64,000 nucleotides of DNA from a virus: the IMG/VR virus record IMGVR_UViG_3300037257_000055, positions 62,001 to 126,000 of that record. One strand, given 5' to 3'. Each line of letters opens with the position of its first letter. Positions within the stretch are counted from its first letter, which is position 1. Positions 32,405-40,779 of the stretch are shown piece by piece. The position numbers were made by a program, and so were the translations under genes. The notes beneath the pieces were generated by a model that was given only the letters and a program-made list of their open reading frames with translations, made no database searches and was not told where the DNA came from.

Positions 32405-33625
32405 ATTAAAACTCAAAGAGTCGAAAGACATATAATAGATAAAAACCACAAAGCATGGAAATTGTTTGATGAGTATTGTTTTAAAGCTAAGAACATTTAC
32501 AATCTAGCGAATTATACTCAAAGACAATTATTTGTAAGAGGTAGTCCAATATTACAATATGTGGAGTTGTCAAAGGAACTTAATAAGACTGAGGCTTTCA
32601 AAGATATAGGTTCAAATTCAGCACAAATGACATTGAGATTGCTTTGTAAAGATTGGAAGTCATTCTTAGTAAGTGTAAAAGATTATTGGAAACATCCAAA
32701 CAAATATCTTGGAAAACCAAAATTACCTAGATATAAAAAGAAAAATGGTAGACATATTTTTATAATGACTAATATGCAAACCCATTTATATGATGGATAT
32801 TTATACTTTGCTTTTATACCACTAAAAGGACTGAATAACTTATTTAAAACCAATGTTAAAAATAAACTATTACAAACTAGAATTATTCCAAAAGGTTCAA
32901 CTTACATATTAGAAATAGTTTATGAGATTGAAGTTCAAGAGCCTAAAGAATTCAATAACAGAATATTAGGGATTGATTTAGGAGTAGATAACCTAGCTAC
33001 ATGCGTTAATAATGTAGGTGTACAACCTATCATTATAAATGGTAAAGTTATCAAATCTATAAATCAATATTACAATAAGAAGAAAGCTAAATTACAGTCG
33101 GATTTAAAGAAACGACATAAAAAGGACTGGAGCAATAAGTTAGATAAATTACAACAAGATAGAGATAATAAAATAAATTATTATTTACATAATGCTAGTA
33201 AATCTATAGTTACTTATGCGGAAGGATTAAATATTACGATCATAGTAATTGGTTTGAATAAAACTTGGAAACAGGAAAGTGGTTTATTCAAATCAGCTAA
33301 TCAGAATTTTATATCAATTCCATATGATAAATTAATAAAAATGATTACATATAAGTGTTCTAATATAGGAATTAAAGTAATAACTAATAACGAAAGTTAT
33401 ACGAGTGGTTGTAGTTTTTTAGATAATGAAGTAATAGGTAAAGATACATATAATAAAAGCAGACGTGTAGTAAGAGGTTTATTTAAATCTAATACAAACA
33501 AACTAATTAATTCAGATGTTAATGGAGCTTATAATATAATTAAAAAGGTATTTTCAGAAGCTTTTAAAGTAGATGAAATAGAGGGTGTACATTTACATCC
33601 AATAAGAGTTAGTATGACTTGTTAA
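32405..33625 (+). CDS. tnpB: TnpB-type RNA-guided nuclease, probable ATT start, 406 aa
   Basis: TnpB proteins use a short RNA to cut DNA. The RuvC core is visible: ILGIDLGVDNLAT (about residues 188-200), VIGLNKTWKQE, NESYTSGCSFLD and INSDVNGAYNI near the C terminus with its final Asp. The CxxC zinc ribbon of most TnpBs is absent. The related branch I recall has the same YTS-SFLD segment, with an acidic residue relocated there. A perfect AAAGGAGGTGA (32390-32400) points to an ATT at 32405; TTG at 32387 is the only alternative. No tnpA or insertion-sequence ends are visible. It lies 39 bases after tad2, probably on the same transcript. Confidence 0.82.
   Translation: MKTQRVERHIIDKNHKAWKLFDEYCFKAKNIYNLANYTQRQLFVRGSPILQYVELSKELNKTEAFKDIGSNSAQMTLRLLCKDWKSFLVSVKDYWKHPNKYLGKPKLPRYKKKNGRHIFIMTNMQTHLYDGYLYFAFIPLKGLNNLFKTNVKNKLLQTRIIPKGSTYILEIVYEIEVQEPKEFNNRILGIDLGVDNLATCVNNVGVQPIIINGKVIKSINQYYNKKKAKLQSDLKKRHKKDWSNKLDKLQQDRDNKINYYLHNASKSIVTYAEGLNITIIVIGLNKTWKQESGLFKSANQNFISIPYDKLIKMITYKCSNIGIKVITNNESYTSGCSFLDNEVIGKDTYNKSRRVVRGLFKSNTNKLINSDVNGAYNIIKKVFSEAFKVDEIEGVHLHPIRVSMTC
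33583..33600 (+). ncRNA. Hairpin at the 3' end of tnpB, possible guide-RNA scaffold element
   Basis: GGGTGTA and TACATCC pair over 7 bp with one G-U and a 4-base loop, 25 bases before the tnpB stop. TnpB guide RNAs are usually transcribed across the 3' end of the gene, so this is a candidate scaffold piece. The boundary and any guide cannot be located from sequence alone. Confidence 0.35.
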
Positions 33626-33713
33626 AGAGTTATAACTTATGGACTTATAAATTGGAATTGTGTTCATATAATGTTCACAAAAAGCCAATAAATGAATAAT
33701 TTTAATGTAAGTC

Positions 33714-33728
33714 AACAAATTAATAGAA
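33714..33728 (+). repeat. Dispersed intergenic motif AACAAATTAATAGAA
   Basis: It is preceded by CAAAAAGCCAATAAA and AATTTTAATGTAAGTC, the extended repeat also seen at 28985-29024. Confidence 0.65.
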
Positions 33729-33756
33729 CTAAAAATAATATTAAGAAGGTGATTAG

Positions 33757-34053
33757 ATGTATATAATTCAAAGTAATATTAACAAGGAAGACTTTCAAAG
33801 TATTATGTATAAAGTAACAGATTTAACTTGGGAAGAATTTAAAGAATACATATTAAATAATGATGACTCTACTAAAAGAGAATTTATAGGCACTATGGAA
33901 GGAATACATAAGCCTAAAAATTGTAAAATAAAAGTTGCTGATATAAATGACGAACATCATTTAAGAGTAAGTATAACTAGAGGATCTGGAATTATTTATA
34001 CTTCTGAATACTATTTAGTAACAGATGATAATTTTCAAAATTTAATTAGATAA
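33757..34053 (+). CDS. Hypothetical protein, 98 aa
   Basis: Not recognised. It has a mixed structure with a beta-rich C-terminal half. AAGAAGGTGA lies upstream. Confidence 0.65.
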   Translation: MYIIQSNINKEDFQSIMYKVTDLTWEEFKEYILNNDDSTKREFIGTMEGIHKPKNCKIKVADINDEHHLRVSITRGSGIIYTSEYYLVTDDNFQNLIR

Positions 34054-34067
34054 TATAGTATAAAATT

Positions 34068-34100
34068 GCATTAATGATTAGTTTTGTAAGACTAAAATGC
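34068..34100 (+). terminator. Nested hairpin before the replication module
   Basis: GCATT/AATGC (outer) and TTAGT/ACTAA (inner) pair around a TTTGTAAG loop. No T tract follows. Confidence 0.4.
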
Positions 34101-34138
34101 GTATTATAAATAAATTAATATTAAACAAATTATTAGGG

Positions 34139-34154
34139 TGACGAGCCAACGTCA
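34139..34154 (+). promoter_or_regulatory. Leader hairpin abutting the ssb ribosome-binding site
   Basis: TGACG and CGTCA pair perfectly around AGCCAA, and GAAGGAG starts one base later. This position, directly beside the ribosome-binding site of a single-strand-binding protein gene, suits a translational operator. Confidence 0.45.
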
Positions 34155-34170
34155 GAAGGAGAGAAATATT

Positions 34171-35040
34171 ATGGAACAAACTAAAGGATATTTAAGATTA
34201 GAAGGAAAAATTTGGGGACTAAACAACAAAGAACCTTTCACTAATTCAGTAAAAAGAAATCTTTCATTTGGATTACAAAGTAGTACAACCAACACTAATT
34301 ATGTACAAGTAGGAGATTGGAGTAATTCAAAACTTAATGTTAAGTTAAAAGCTAATCAAGATGATGAAGTAACTGAATTAAATGAACAAGAAGCAATTGA
34401 TTTTGTTAAGGGAAACTTTAAAGATGGTGATAGTGTATATTTAAATATAAGAGCTGATATTGATACATATCATAAGAAATTAACATGGATTGTAAGCCAA
34501 ATGTATAAGAAAAGCGATGTAATTGACTTTAATGCGGAAGGTTTTGAAGAAGTTAATGAATTAAATCAAGCAATAATAATTACAGAAAAGGCAAGTAATG
34601 GTTTAGTGAAAGTTGGTGTAACTACATATAAAGGAGAAATGATTGAATTAGAATTATCTTTAGAAGATGATGTAGTAAAAGAATACATAGAAGAAAACGC
34701 AAAAGTAGGAGATTTACTACATGCTACTATCAAAGTAGATAACAGACCTATTTACGAAGAAGGAGAAGTAGAAAGTGGTGAGCCAACTAAGGAAAGAAAA
34801 ACATTAAAAGGAAAAACTATCGGAGGAAATAATACTAAAACTTATAAAAAGATTAAAGAAAGAGAGTTAGTGTTATCAGTTATAGATATTGATACTGAGA
34901 AAAATGAAAAGAGTAAATATACAAGAGATGAAATTAGAGAAGCATTAGATTTAGTAGAAAATAAAGTGATTATCAAAAAAGATGACTCAAAGTCTAAAGA
35001 TACTAATGGTGGAGTTACAGACGAAGATTTGCCATTTTAA
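34171..35040 (+). CDS. ssb: Single-stranded DNA-binding protein, 289 aa
   Basis: The C terminus ends in an acidic stretch and DEDLPF, the conserved tip by which SSB proteins recruit partners. Residues about 8-150 have the strand pattern of an OB-type fold. At 289 residues it is longer than bacterial SSB and probably contains a second beta domain (about 120-260). It opens the replication operon and coats single-stranded DNA for the helicase, primase and polymerase that follow. The ATG at 34171 follows AGAAGGAG. Confidence 0.75.
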   Translation: MEQTKGYLRLEGKIWGLNNKEPFTNSVKRNLSFGLQSSTTNTNYVQVGDWSNSKLNVKLKANQDDEVTELNEQEAIDFVKGNFKDGDSVYLNIRADIDTYHKKLTWIVSQMYKKSDVIDFNAEGFEEVNELNQAIIITEKASNGLVKVGVTTYKGEMIELELSLEDDVVKEYIEENAKVGDLLHATIKVDNRPIYEEGEVESGEPTKERKTLKGKTIGGNNTKTYKKIKERELVLSVIDIDTEKNEKSKYTRDEIREALDLVENKVIIKKDDSKSKDTNGGVTDEDLPF

Positions 35041-35073
35041 TAAATTAAATAACAAACTATATACAAAAGATGA

Positions 35074-35092
35074 AGCCCTTGATTTTAGGGCT
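35074..35092 (+). terminator. Hairpin between ssb and the ATPase gene
   Basis: AGCCCT and AGGGCT pair over 6 bp around a T-rich 7-base loop. There is no T tract, so it is perhaps a partial terminator or processing site. Confidence 0.4.
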
Positions 35093-35142
35093 AATAGATA
35101 AAAAAATAATAAATAATTTAAAATAAGAAGGAGATTATCAAT

Positions 35143-36153
35143 ATGGGATTTCAAAAAGCAGTTAGAGAAAATATATGGGCAAAGGTTTTAACAATAGCAC
35201 CTTCTGGTGGTGGAAAAAGTTTTGGAGCATTAAGAGTTGCTAAAGGTTTAACCGAGGCATTAAGTAAAGATACTGGTAATGTAGAAAGAATTGCTTACAT
35301 AGGGACAGAAGGATCAAGAGATAAATATTATGCAGACGAATTCGATTATGATTTAATGCAACTAAAAGCACCTTTTACCCCTGAAAGTTATGTTGATGCG
35401 ATTGACGAAGCAATTGATGCTGGATATAAAGTAATTGTAATTGACCAAATAAGTAATGAATGGGCTGGAAAAGGTGGGATGTTAGAAATACATAGTAAAA
35501 TGAGTGGAAATTCATATACTAACTGGTCTAAGCTAACACCAAGACATGAAAAATTTGTAGATAAGATATTAGATTCAGAAGCATTCATTGTAGCAACAGT
35601 AAGAGGAAAAGATAAATATGTACTTGAAGAACAAAACGGAAAGCAAGTACCTAGAAAAGTTGGTATTGGTTATCAACAAAGAGATGATTTAGAATTCTTA
35701 TTTACTGTAGCTGTAACAGTAGAGCAAGATACTCACTTTTTTACATCAGTAAAAGATAATACACACTGTTTTGAAAATAGAAATGATGTATTAACTGAAA
35801 AAGATGGAGATATAATTTATAAATGGTCTACTGGTGGAGATGTAAAATCTAAACGAAATGAATTAGAAAAAGCTAAAGAAGAAGCTAAAACAAAAATTGC
35901 ATTAAACCAAGAAGAAGAAGTTAAAAAGATAGTTCAAGAAAATGAAAAAAAAGCTAAGAAACAACAAAACAAATTATCTTTAGATGAATTAAAGGCTGAT
36001 ATTTTACTTAAGTGTAAAGAGTTGTCTGATAATGGGAAGAGAGCAGAAGTTATCCAAACTTTAAAAGATTTAAATGATAGTCCAAACCCTAATGATATTA
36101 CAGATAAAACAATTGCAGAAAAAGTAATATCAGCATTTGAAGAATTAGTATAA
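35143..36153 (+). CDS. Sak4/RecA-like recombination ATPase, 336 aa
   Basis: A clear Walker A, APSGGGKSF (about residues 20-28), and Walker B, KVIVIDQISNEW (about 96-107), lie in a compact RecA-like core of about 230 residues, the size of phage Sak4 proteins that help anneal single strands with SSB. The C-terminal 100 residues are a lysine- and glutamate-rich coiled coil with a small helical end. Its place directly after ssb supports a recombination or replication-fork role; the exact activity is inferred. Confidence 0.75.
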   Translation: MGFQKAVRENIWAKVLTIAPSGGGKSFGALRVAKGLTEALSKDTGNVERIAYIGTEGSRDKYYADEFDYDLMQLKAPFTPESYVDAIDEAIDAGYKVIVIDQISNEWAGKGGMLEIHSKMSGNSYTNWSKLTPRHEKFVDKILDSEAFIVATVRGKDKYVLEEQNGKQVPRKVGIGYQQRDDLEFLFTVAVTVEQDTHFFTSVKDNTHCFENRNDVLTEKDGDIIYKWSTGGDVKSKRNELEKAKEEAKTKIALNQEEEVKKIVQENEKKAKKQQNKLSLDELKADILLKCKELSDNGKRAEVIQTLKDLNDSPNPNDITDKTIAEKVISAFEELV

Positions 36154-36161
36154 TAAAACAC

Positions 36162-36187
36162 AGCCCATGTCTGTTTGGATATGGGCT
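36162..36187 (+). terminator. Terminator-like hairpin after the ATPase gene
   Basis: AGCCCAT and ATGGGCT pair over 7 bp with a 12-base loop, followed by AATTTT. It may reduce read-through into the helicase block. Confidence 0.55.
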
Positions 36188-36211
36188 AATTTTAAAGGTA
36201 GGTGAATGTAA

Positions 36212-36658
36212 ATGAAATGCAAATACTCTTATTGTACTCATGGAGGTGAGGTGAAAAAAGAAGAAGCGGTTAAAATTGGTAATTCATATTTTCATAAAGA
36301 TTGTTACCATGAGAAGGAATTAAAACAACAAATAGAAGAATATTATTTAAATAATATGCCATCTTGTACTTTACAAATTCTAAGAAAAGTTATTAAACAA
36401 TTAATTCATGAAAATAATAATCCAACAAACTATATTTTATTTATATTAGAATTTATACATAAAAATAATAAACCTATAAACAATCCTTTTGGATTAATTA
36501 ATTATTCCAATGACTATAAGTTAAAGAATGAATTTAAAAAAATTACTATTAGAGATGAATACAATAAAACCATTAATACAAACAAATTAAACACTAGTGA
36601 TGATAGTATTGTATTTACCTATACTCCTACAAATAAAAAAATAACAGACATATTATAG
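36212..36658 (+). CDS. Zinc-finger protein before the helicase gene, 148 aa
   Basis: CKYSYC at the N terminus and HKDCYHE near residue 30 form a zinc site. The rest is helical up to residue 85 and then an Asn-rich tail. Genes of this layout commonly precede phage replication genes. A helicase-loading or primosome role is possible but unproven. Confidence 0.65.
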   Translation: MKCKYSYCTHGGEVKKEEAVKIGNSYFHKDCYHEKELKQQIEEYYLNNMPSCTLQILRKVIKQLIHENNNPTNYILFILEFIHKNNKPINNPFGLINYSNDYKLKNEFKKITIRDEYNKTINTNKLNTSDDSIVFTYTPTNKKITDIL

Positions 36659-36669
36659 GTGGTGAAATC

Positions 36670-38067
36670 ATGAAAGCTAATGACATTAAAAAGTTCGAAA
36701 AATTACATAATATAGAGTTACCTAAAGATGATATTTCAGAAACAGGAGTAATAGGAACTATATTAGTACATCCAGAGTTTATTTATAAAACGGAATATCT
36801 GAAACCGAATCAGTTTTATAATAGAGAATTAGCATGTATTTATCATATAGTTAATAACTTAATGGAAAAAGGTATTACAGAAATAGATAACTTTTTAATA
36901 ATGACTGAAGTTGAGAGTAATAAAGGTTTTAAAAATATAATTAATGAATTTGATGATATTTCAAAAGATATATGTGGATGGTTAGATGATTTAAGGCTAG
37001 TAGCTAGGTCTGAAATTGAAGGATATGAATTTATTGCTAATAATATAATATCTAATGCATTCAAAAGAGATACATACATAAAACTAAGAGAAATGGCTAA
37101 TGGAGTATTATCAAGTAATGAAGATATAAACAGTATTAATTATAAAGTTCAAACTGATATAACTAAATTTGCAGATGATTATATTGTAGATACTAATGTT
37201 CAAATGATAGGAGATAAGGCAGATGAATTGTGGGAATTAATAAAAAGTAGGAGAACAGATTCAGGATTTGCAGGTATACCTAGTAAATATAAAGGACTAA
37301 ATGAATATTTTACTTATGAAAATGGAGAATTAGTTGTAATAGGTGGTAGAGCCAAAAGTGGTAAATCAATGTTCTTTCTTAATGAAGCCATACATAAGGT
37401 TGAAAACGGAGTTCCTGTAGCTATATTTGATACTGAAATGAGTGATGAAAGATGGATGATAAGATTTTTAGCATTAAAGTCTGGAGTCGATATAAAAAAG
37501 GTTAAGAATGGTAATTACTCATTACAAGAAGAAAAGGCAGTAGAAGAAGCTAAAGAATGGTTAAAAAATAAGCCATTAGTTCACAAATATGATGTTGGTT
37601 GGACTAAAGATAAAATTTATATGACAGCGAAACAACTAAAACAATCTATGAACTTAGGATTGTTAATTTATGATTATATAAAAGTAGATGATACTGGTGG
37701 TGGAGACAATAAAGAACATAATATATTAGGAGATATGACTAATTTCTTAAAAAATAAGGTAGGTGGAGCATTAGATATACCTATAATAGCAGGTGGTCAA
37801 ATGAGTCCAAAAGAACAAAGATTAGCAGATAGCGATAAAATAAATAGATATGCTTCAACTATAGCATATTGGATACATAAGACAAAAGAAGAAATGCTTA
37901 ATGATGGTATTGATAGTGGTAATTGTAAATTAGTAATTGATTATAATAGAAATGGTGGTCAAATGGAGGATGGAGAATATTTAAATTTTGTTTTTGAGGG
38001 AGATAAAGCAATCATCACTCAAGCTAAGAACTTTTCTAATATAGAAGGTGGAAACTCACCATATTAA
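36670..38067 (+). CDS. dnaB: DnaB-type replicative helicase, 465 aa
   Basis: Unwinds DNA at the phage replication fork. The N-terminal domain begins with ETGVIGTILVHP (about residue 17), the usual DnaB start. The motor carries GGRAKSGKS (about residues 225-233), a Walker B strand LGLLIYDYIKV, then GGQMSP and a C-terminal DYNRNGG that fits the arginine-finger region. Length is normal for the family. It is followed 15 bases later by the primase, with which it would act. Confidence 0.92.
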   Translation: MKANDIKKFEKLHNIELPKDDISETGVIGTILVHPEFIYKTEYLKPNQFYNRELACIYHIVNNLMEKGITEIDNFLIMTEVESNKGFKNIINEFDDISKDICGWLDDLRLVARSEIEGYEFIANNIISNAFKRDTYIKLREMANGVLSSNEDINSINYKVQTDITKFADDYIVDTNVQMIGDKADELWELIKSRRTDSGFAGIPSKYKGLNEYFTYENGELVVIGGRAKSGKSMFFLNEAIHKVENGVPVAIFDTEMSDERWMIRFLALKSGVDIKKVKNGNYSLQEEKAVEEAKEWLKNKPLVHKYDVGWTKDKIYMTAKQLKQSMNLGLLIYDYIKVDDTGGGDNKEHNILGDMTNFLKNKVGGALDIPIIAGGQMSPKEQRLADSDKINRYASTIAYWIHKTKEEMLNDGIDSGNCKLVIDYNRNGGQMEDGEYLNFVFEGDKAIITQAKNFSNIEGGNSPY

Positions 38068-38082
38068 AAGGAGGTAAGGCAT

Positions 38083-39123
38083 ATGGATAAGGACGAACTT
38101 AAGATATATCTAAAAGAGAATCCACAATATATAGAAAATATATTAGAAAATATAGGTTGTCATCATATAAAAAAAAGTTCAAAACGTATTACTTGTGCTT
38201 TGCCTGATGGTGATAACTTTACTTCTATAAGTATTAAATTAAATGATAATTTAAAAACAGAAGTATATTCAAGAAAAGGTGAGTTTGATAAATACGAATA
38301 TAAAGATGTGTTTACTCTTATACAATTCATAAATGAATATAGTCTATCAGAAGCCATTCAGTTTGTATGTAAACAATGTGGATTGAAATATAGTAACAAT
38401 ATTAAAAAGAGTGAAAAGAGTTCTAGTTATAGCTTTTTAAGACAATTTAAAAGAAGTTTAAATAAAATAAATAAACTTGACGATTATGATGAATTAATAT
38501 TGGACGAAACTTTCACTCAGAGATTTATAAGAGAAACATGTGATTTATTTTTACAAGATGGGATTAATAAGACTACACAAACTAAATTTGGTGTTTCATA
38601 TGACATATTAGATAATAGGGTAGTTTTTCCAATTAGAAATGATAATGGAGAATTACTTACATTCAAAGGAAGAACGATGGATAGTAATTATAAAATTAAA
38701 GGAATACCAAAATATTTTTACTATTACCCGTATGTCGGAGAATTCTATTTATATGGTTTATATGAAAACTATTTTGATATTATATCATCTAATGAAGTGT
38801 TCATATTCGAAGCAGAAAAGTCAGTTATGCAATGTAATGATATGGATATTAATAACTGTGTAGCAGTAAGCAAAAAGGTTATTAGTCCAGTACAGTTAAC
38901 AAAATTACTTAAACTAGGAAAAGATATAATACTAGCCTTTGACAAAGATGTTATCTTAGATGATATTTTTGTAGAATGTAAGAAATTTAAAAAAGGGTTA
39001 TGTAATGTTTACTATATATATGATGATTTAGACTTATTACAAGGAAAAGAAAGTGTTACCGATAAAGGCAAAGAGATATTTATGCAATTATATACTAATT
39101 GTAAATTTAAATATGAGGGATGA
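38083..39123 (+). CDS. dnaG: DnaG-type primase, 346 aa
   Basis: Makes RNA primers. The N-terminal 105 residues have the CHC2-type layout (CHH near residue 27, later CKQCG), though its zinc ligands are incomplete. The TOPRIM core is visible: FPIRNDNGELLTFKGR, FEAEKSVMQC (about 241-250) and ILAFDKDV (about 281-288). It is shorter than bacterial DnaG because the helicase-binding C-terminal domain is absent, as in many phage primases. Confidence 0.88.
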   Translation: MDKDELKIYLKENPQYIENILENIGCHHIKKSSKRITCALPDGDNFTSISIKLNDNLKTEVYSRKGEFDKYEYKDVFTLIQFINEYSLSEAIQFVCKQCGLKYSNNIKKSEKSSSYSFLRQFKRSLNKINKLDDYDELILDETFTQRFIRETCDLFLQDGINKTTQTKFGVSYDILDNRVVFPIRNDNGELLTFKGRTMDSNYKIKGIPKYFYYYPYVGEFYLYGLYENYFDIISSNEVFIFEAEKSVMQCNDMDINNCVAVSKKVISPVQLTKLLKLGKDIILAFDKDVILDDIFVECKKFKKGLCNVYYIYDDLDLLQGKESVTDKGKEIFMQLYTNCKFKYEG

Positions 39124-39127
39124 TTAA

Positions 39128-40753
39128 ATGAAATATAAATTAATAGGAAATAACTACACATTTTCTCCAGTAGAAACAGTGTTAGAGAATAGGAATATAA
39201 CAAAAGATTTATTTAATTTAGATAAGTCGGTTATAGAAGATTATAATAACTATGATAATATGCAAGAAGGAATTGAATTATTATTAAAACACTTAGAAAA
39301 CAATAGTAAAATAGTAACAATAGGGGATTGTGATGTTGATGGGATGACAAGTTTTTCTATATTTTATAACAGAATAAAAGAATCATTTCCTAATGCAAAT
39401 ATAGAATTAAAAATACATACAAATAAACAACATGGTTTATCAGAAGATATTATTATTGAAGATGTTACAAATCTAGTAGTATTAACAGATTCATCGAGTA
39501 ATGATTTTATACAACATAAAGAATTAAAAGATAAAGGAATTGATGTACTTATTATAGATCATCATGATTGTGACGATGGTTATAGTAAAGATGCAGTAGT
39601 AATAAATAATCAATTATCTAAAAGTGTAACAAATAAAAATCTAGCTGGAGCTGGTGTAGTTTATAAATTTATAAAAGCTTTAGATGATTATTTATTTGAA
39701 GATAAATCAAGCAAATATAAAGATTTAGTTGCATTGGGTAATGTTGCTGATATGATGGATTTACATGAGTTAGAGACTAGATATTTTGTATATGAAGGTG
39801 TTAAAGAAATAAACAACTTATTTATTAAAGCATTAATGGAAGTAAATGAATATGACTTGGAAGGTAAATATAATATAGATAAAATTGGATGGGTAATAGC
39901 TCCTAAATTAAATGGAACAATCAGAAGTGGAACACAAGAAGAGAAAATGAAAATGTACCAAGCTTTTGTATCAGATGATTATGAATTTTGTTTAGAAATA
40001 GCTAAGATGTGTAAAAACGTAAAGACAAGACAAGACAATGCAGTTAAATCAGCTTTGAAAAAAATAGAACCTAAAATTAATATTGCTGAAGGTGATAAGT
40101 GTATTATATTAGATGTAGGCAAAGCATTAAATCAATCACATACTGGATTAGTAGCACAAAAAATAGAAGATAAATATAAACTTCCAACATTATTATATAG
40201 AAGTGTAGAAGATAAAAAAGATATTATTGGAGGAAGCTTTAGAGGAATAGATAATATTTCTAAGAATACAAGGTTAGATATACTTAATAGTGAATTAGTT
40301 ATTTTTTCAGAGGGACATGCTCAGGCTGGTGGTTATCAATTAAAAAAAGATAATTTAAACAAATTAAAAGACTATTTAAATGATTTATATAAAGATAAAG
40401 AAATTGTAGACAGCAAGGAGTATCTAGTAGATTTTATATTAGATGAATCAGAAATAGATGAATACATAGTAAATGAATTAGCATTATTAGAAAATGAATT
40501 TGGGAATAAGATAGATGCTCCTTTGATAGCTTTTGAAAATGTAGAATTAAATATAGTTGCAAATGACATTAAAAGAACTAGAATAGTGTTTTTTGTAAAT
40601 GGAATTAAATTTAATAAAAAATTCCCAACAAATGTACTAAAGGAACAATTATTAAATCAGTCATTAAAAGCAAATATAATTGGAAAGTGTACTATGGACA
40701 CATACAACAACACAGGTCAGATTGAAATTATTGACTTTGAAATAATAAATTAA
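39128..40753 (+). CDS. recJ: RecJ-type single-strand 5'-3' exonuclease, 541 aa
   Basis: A DHH-superfamily nuclease. GDCDVDGM (about residues 67-74) and IDHHDCDD (about 144-151) are the metal-binding motifs, and GGSFRG plus EGHAQAGG (about 370-405) form the DHHA1 part. The C-terminal 100 residues match the OB-type RecJ domain. Length is close to bacterial RecJ. It begins four bases after the primase stop. Confidence 0.92.
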   Translation: MKYKLIGNNYTFSPVETVLENRNITKDLFNLDKSVIEDYNNYDNMQEGIELLLKHLENNSKIVTIGDCDVDGMTSFSIFYNRIKESFPNANIELKIHTNKQHGLSEDIIIEDVTNLVVLTDSSSNDFIQHKELKDKGIDVLIIDHHDCDDGYSKDAVVINNQLSKSVTNKNLAGAGVVYKFIKALDDYLFEDKSSKYKDLVALGNVADMMDLHELETRYFVYEGVKEINNLFIKALMEVNEYDLEGKYNIDKIGWVIAPKLNGTIRSGTQEEKMKMYQAFVSDDYEFCLEIAKMCKNVKTRQDNAVKSALKKIEPKINIAEGDKCIILDVGKALNQSHTGLVAQKIEDKYKLPTLLYRSVEDKKDIIGGSFRGIDNISKNTRLDILNSELVIFSEGHAQAGGYQLKKDNLNKLKDYLNDLYKDKEIVDSKEYLVDFILDESEIDEYIVNELALLENEFGNKIDAPLIAFENVELNIVANDIKRTRIVFFVNGIKFNKKFPTNVLKEQLLNQSLKANIIGKCTMDTYNNTGQIEIIDFEIIN

Positions 40754-40779
40754 TTATAAAAGTAAAAGAGGTGAAATAT

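Noticed and set aside
31740-33760. Complete IS200/IS605 element around tnpB
   Set aside because: No tnpA, no subterminal hairpins at matching positions on both sides and no target-site sequence could be identified.
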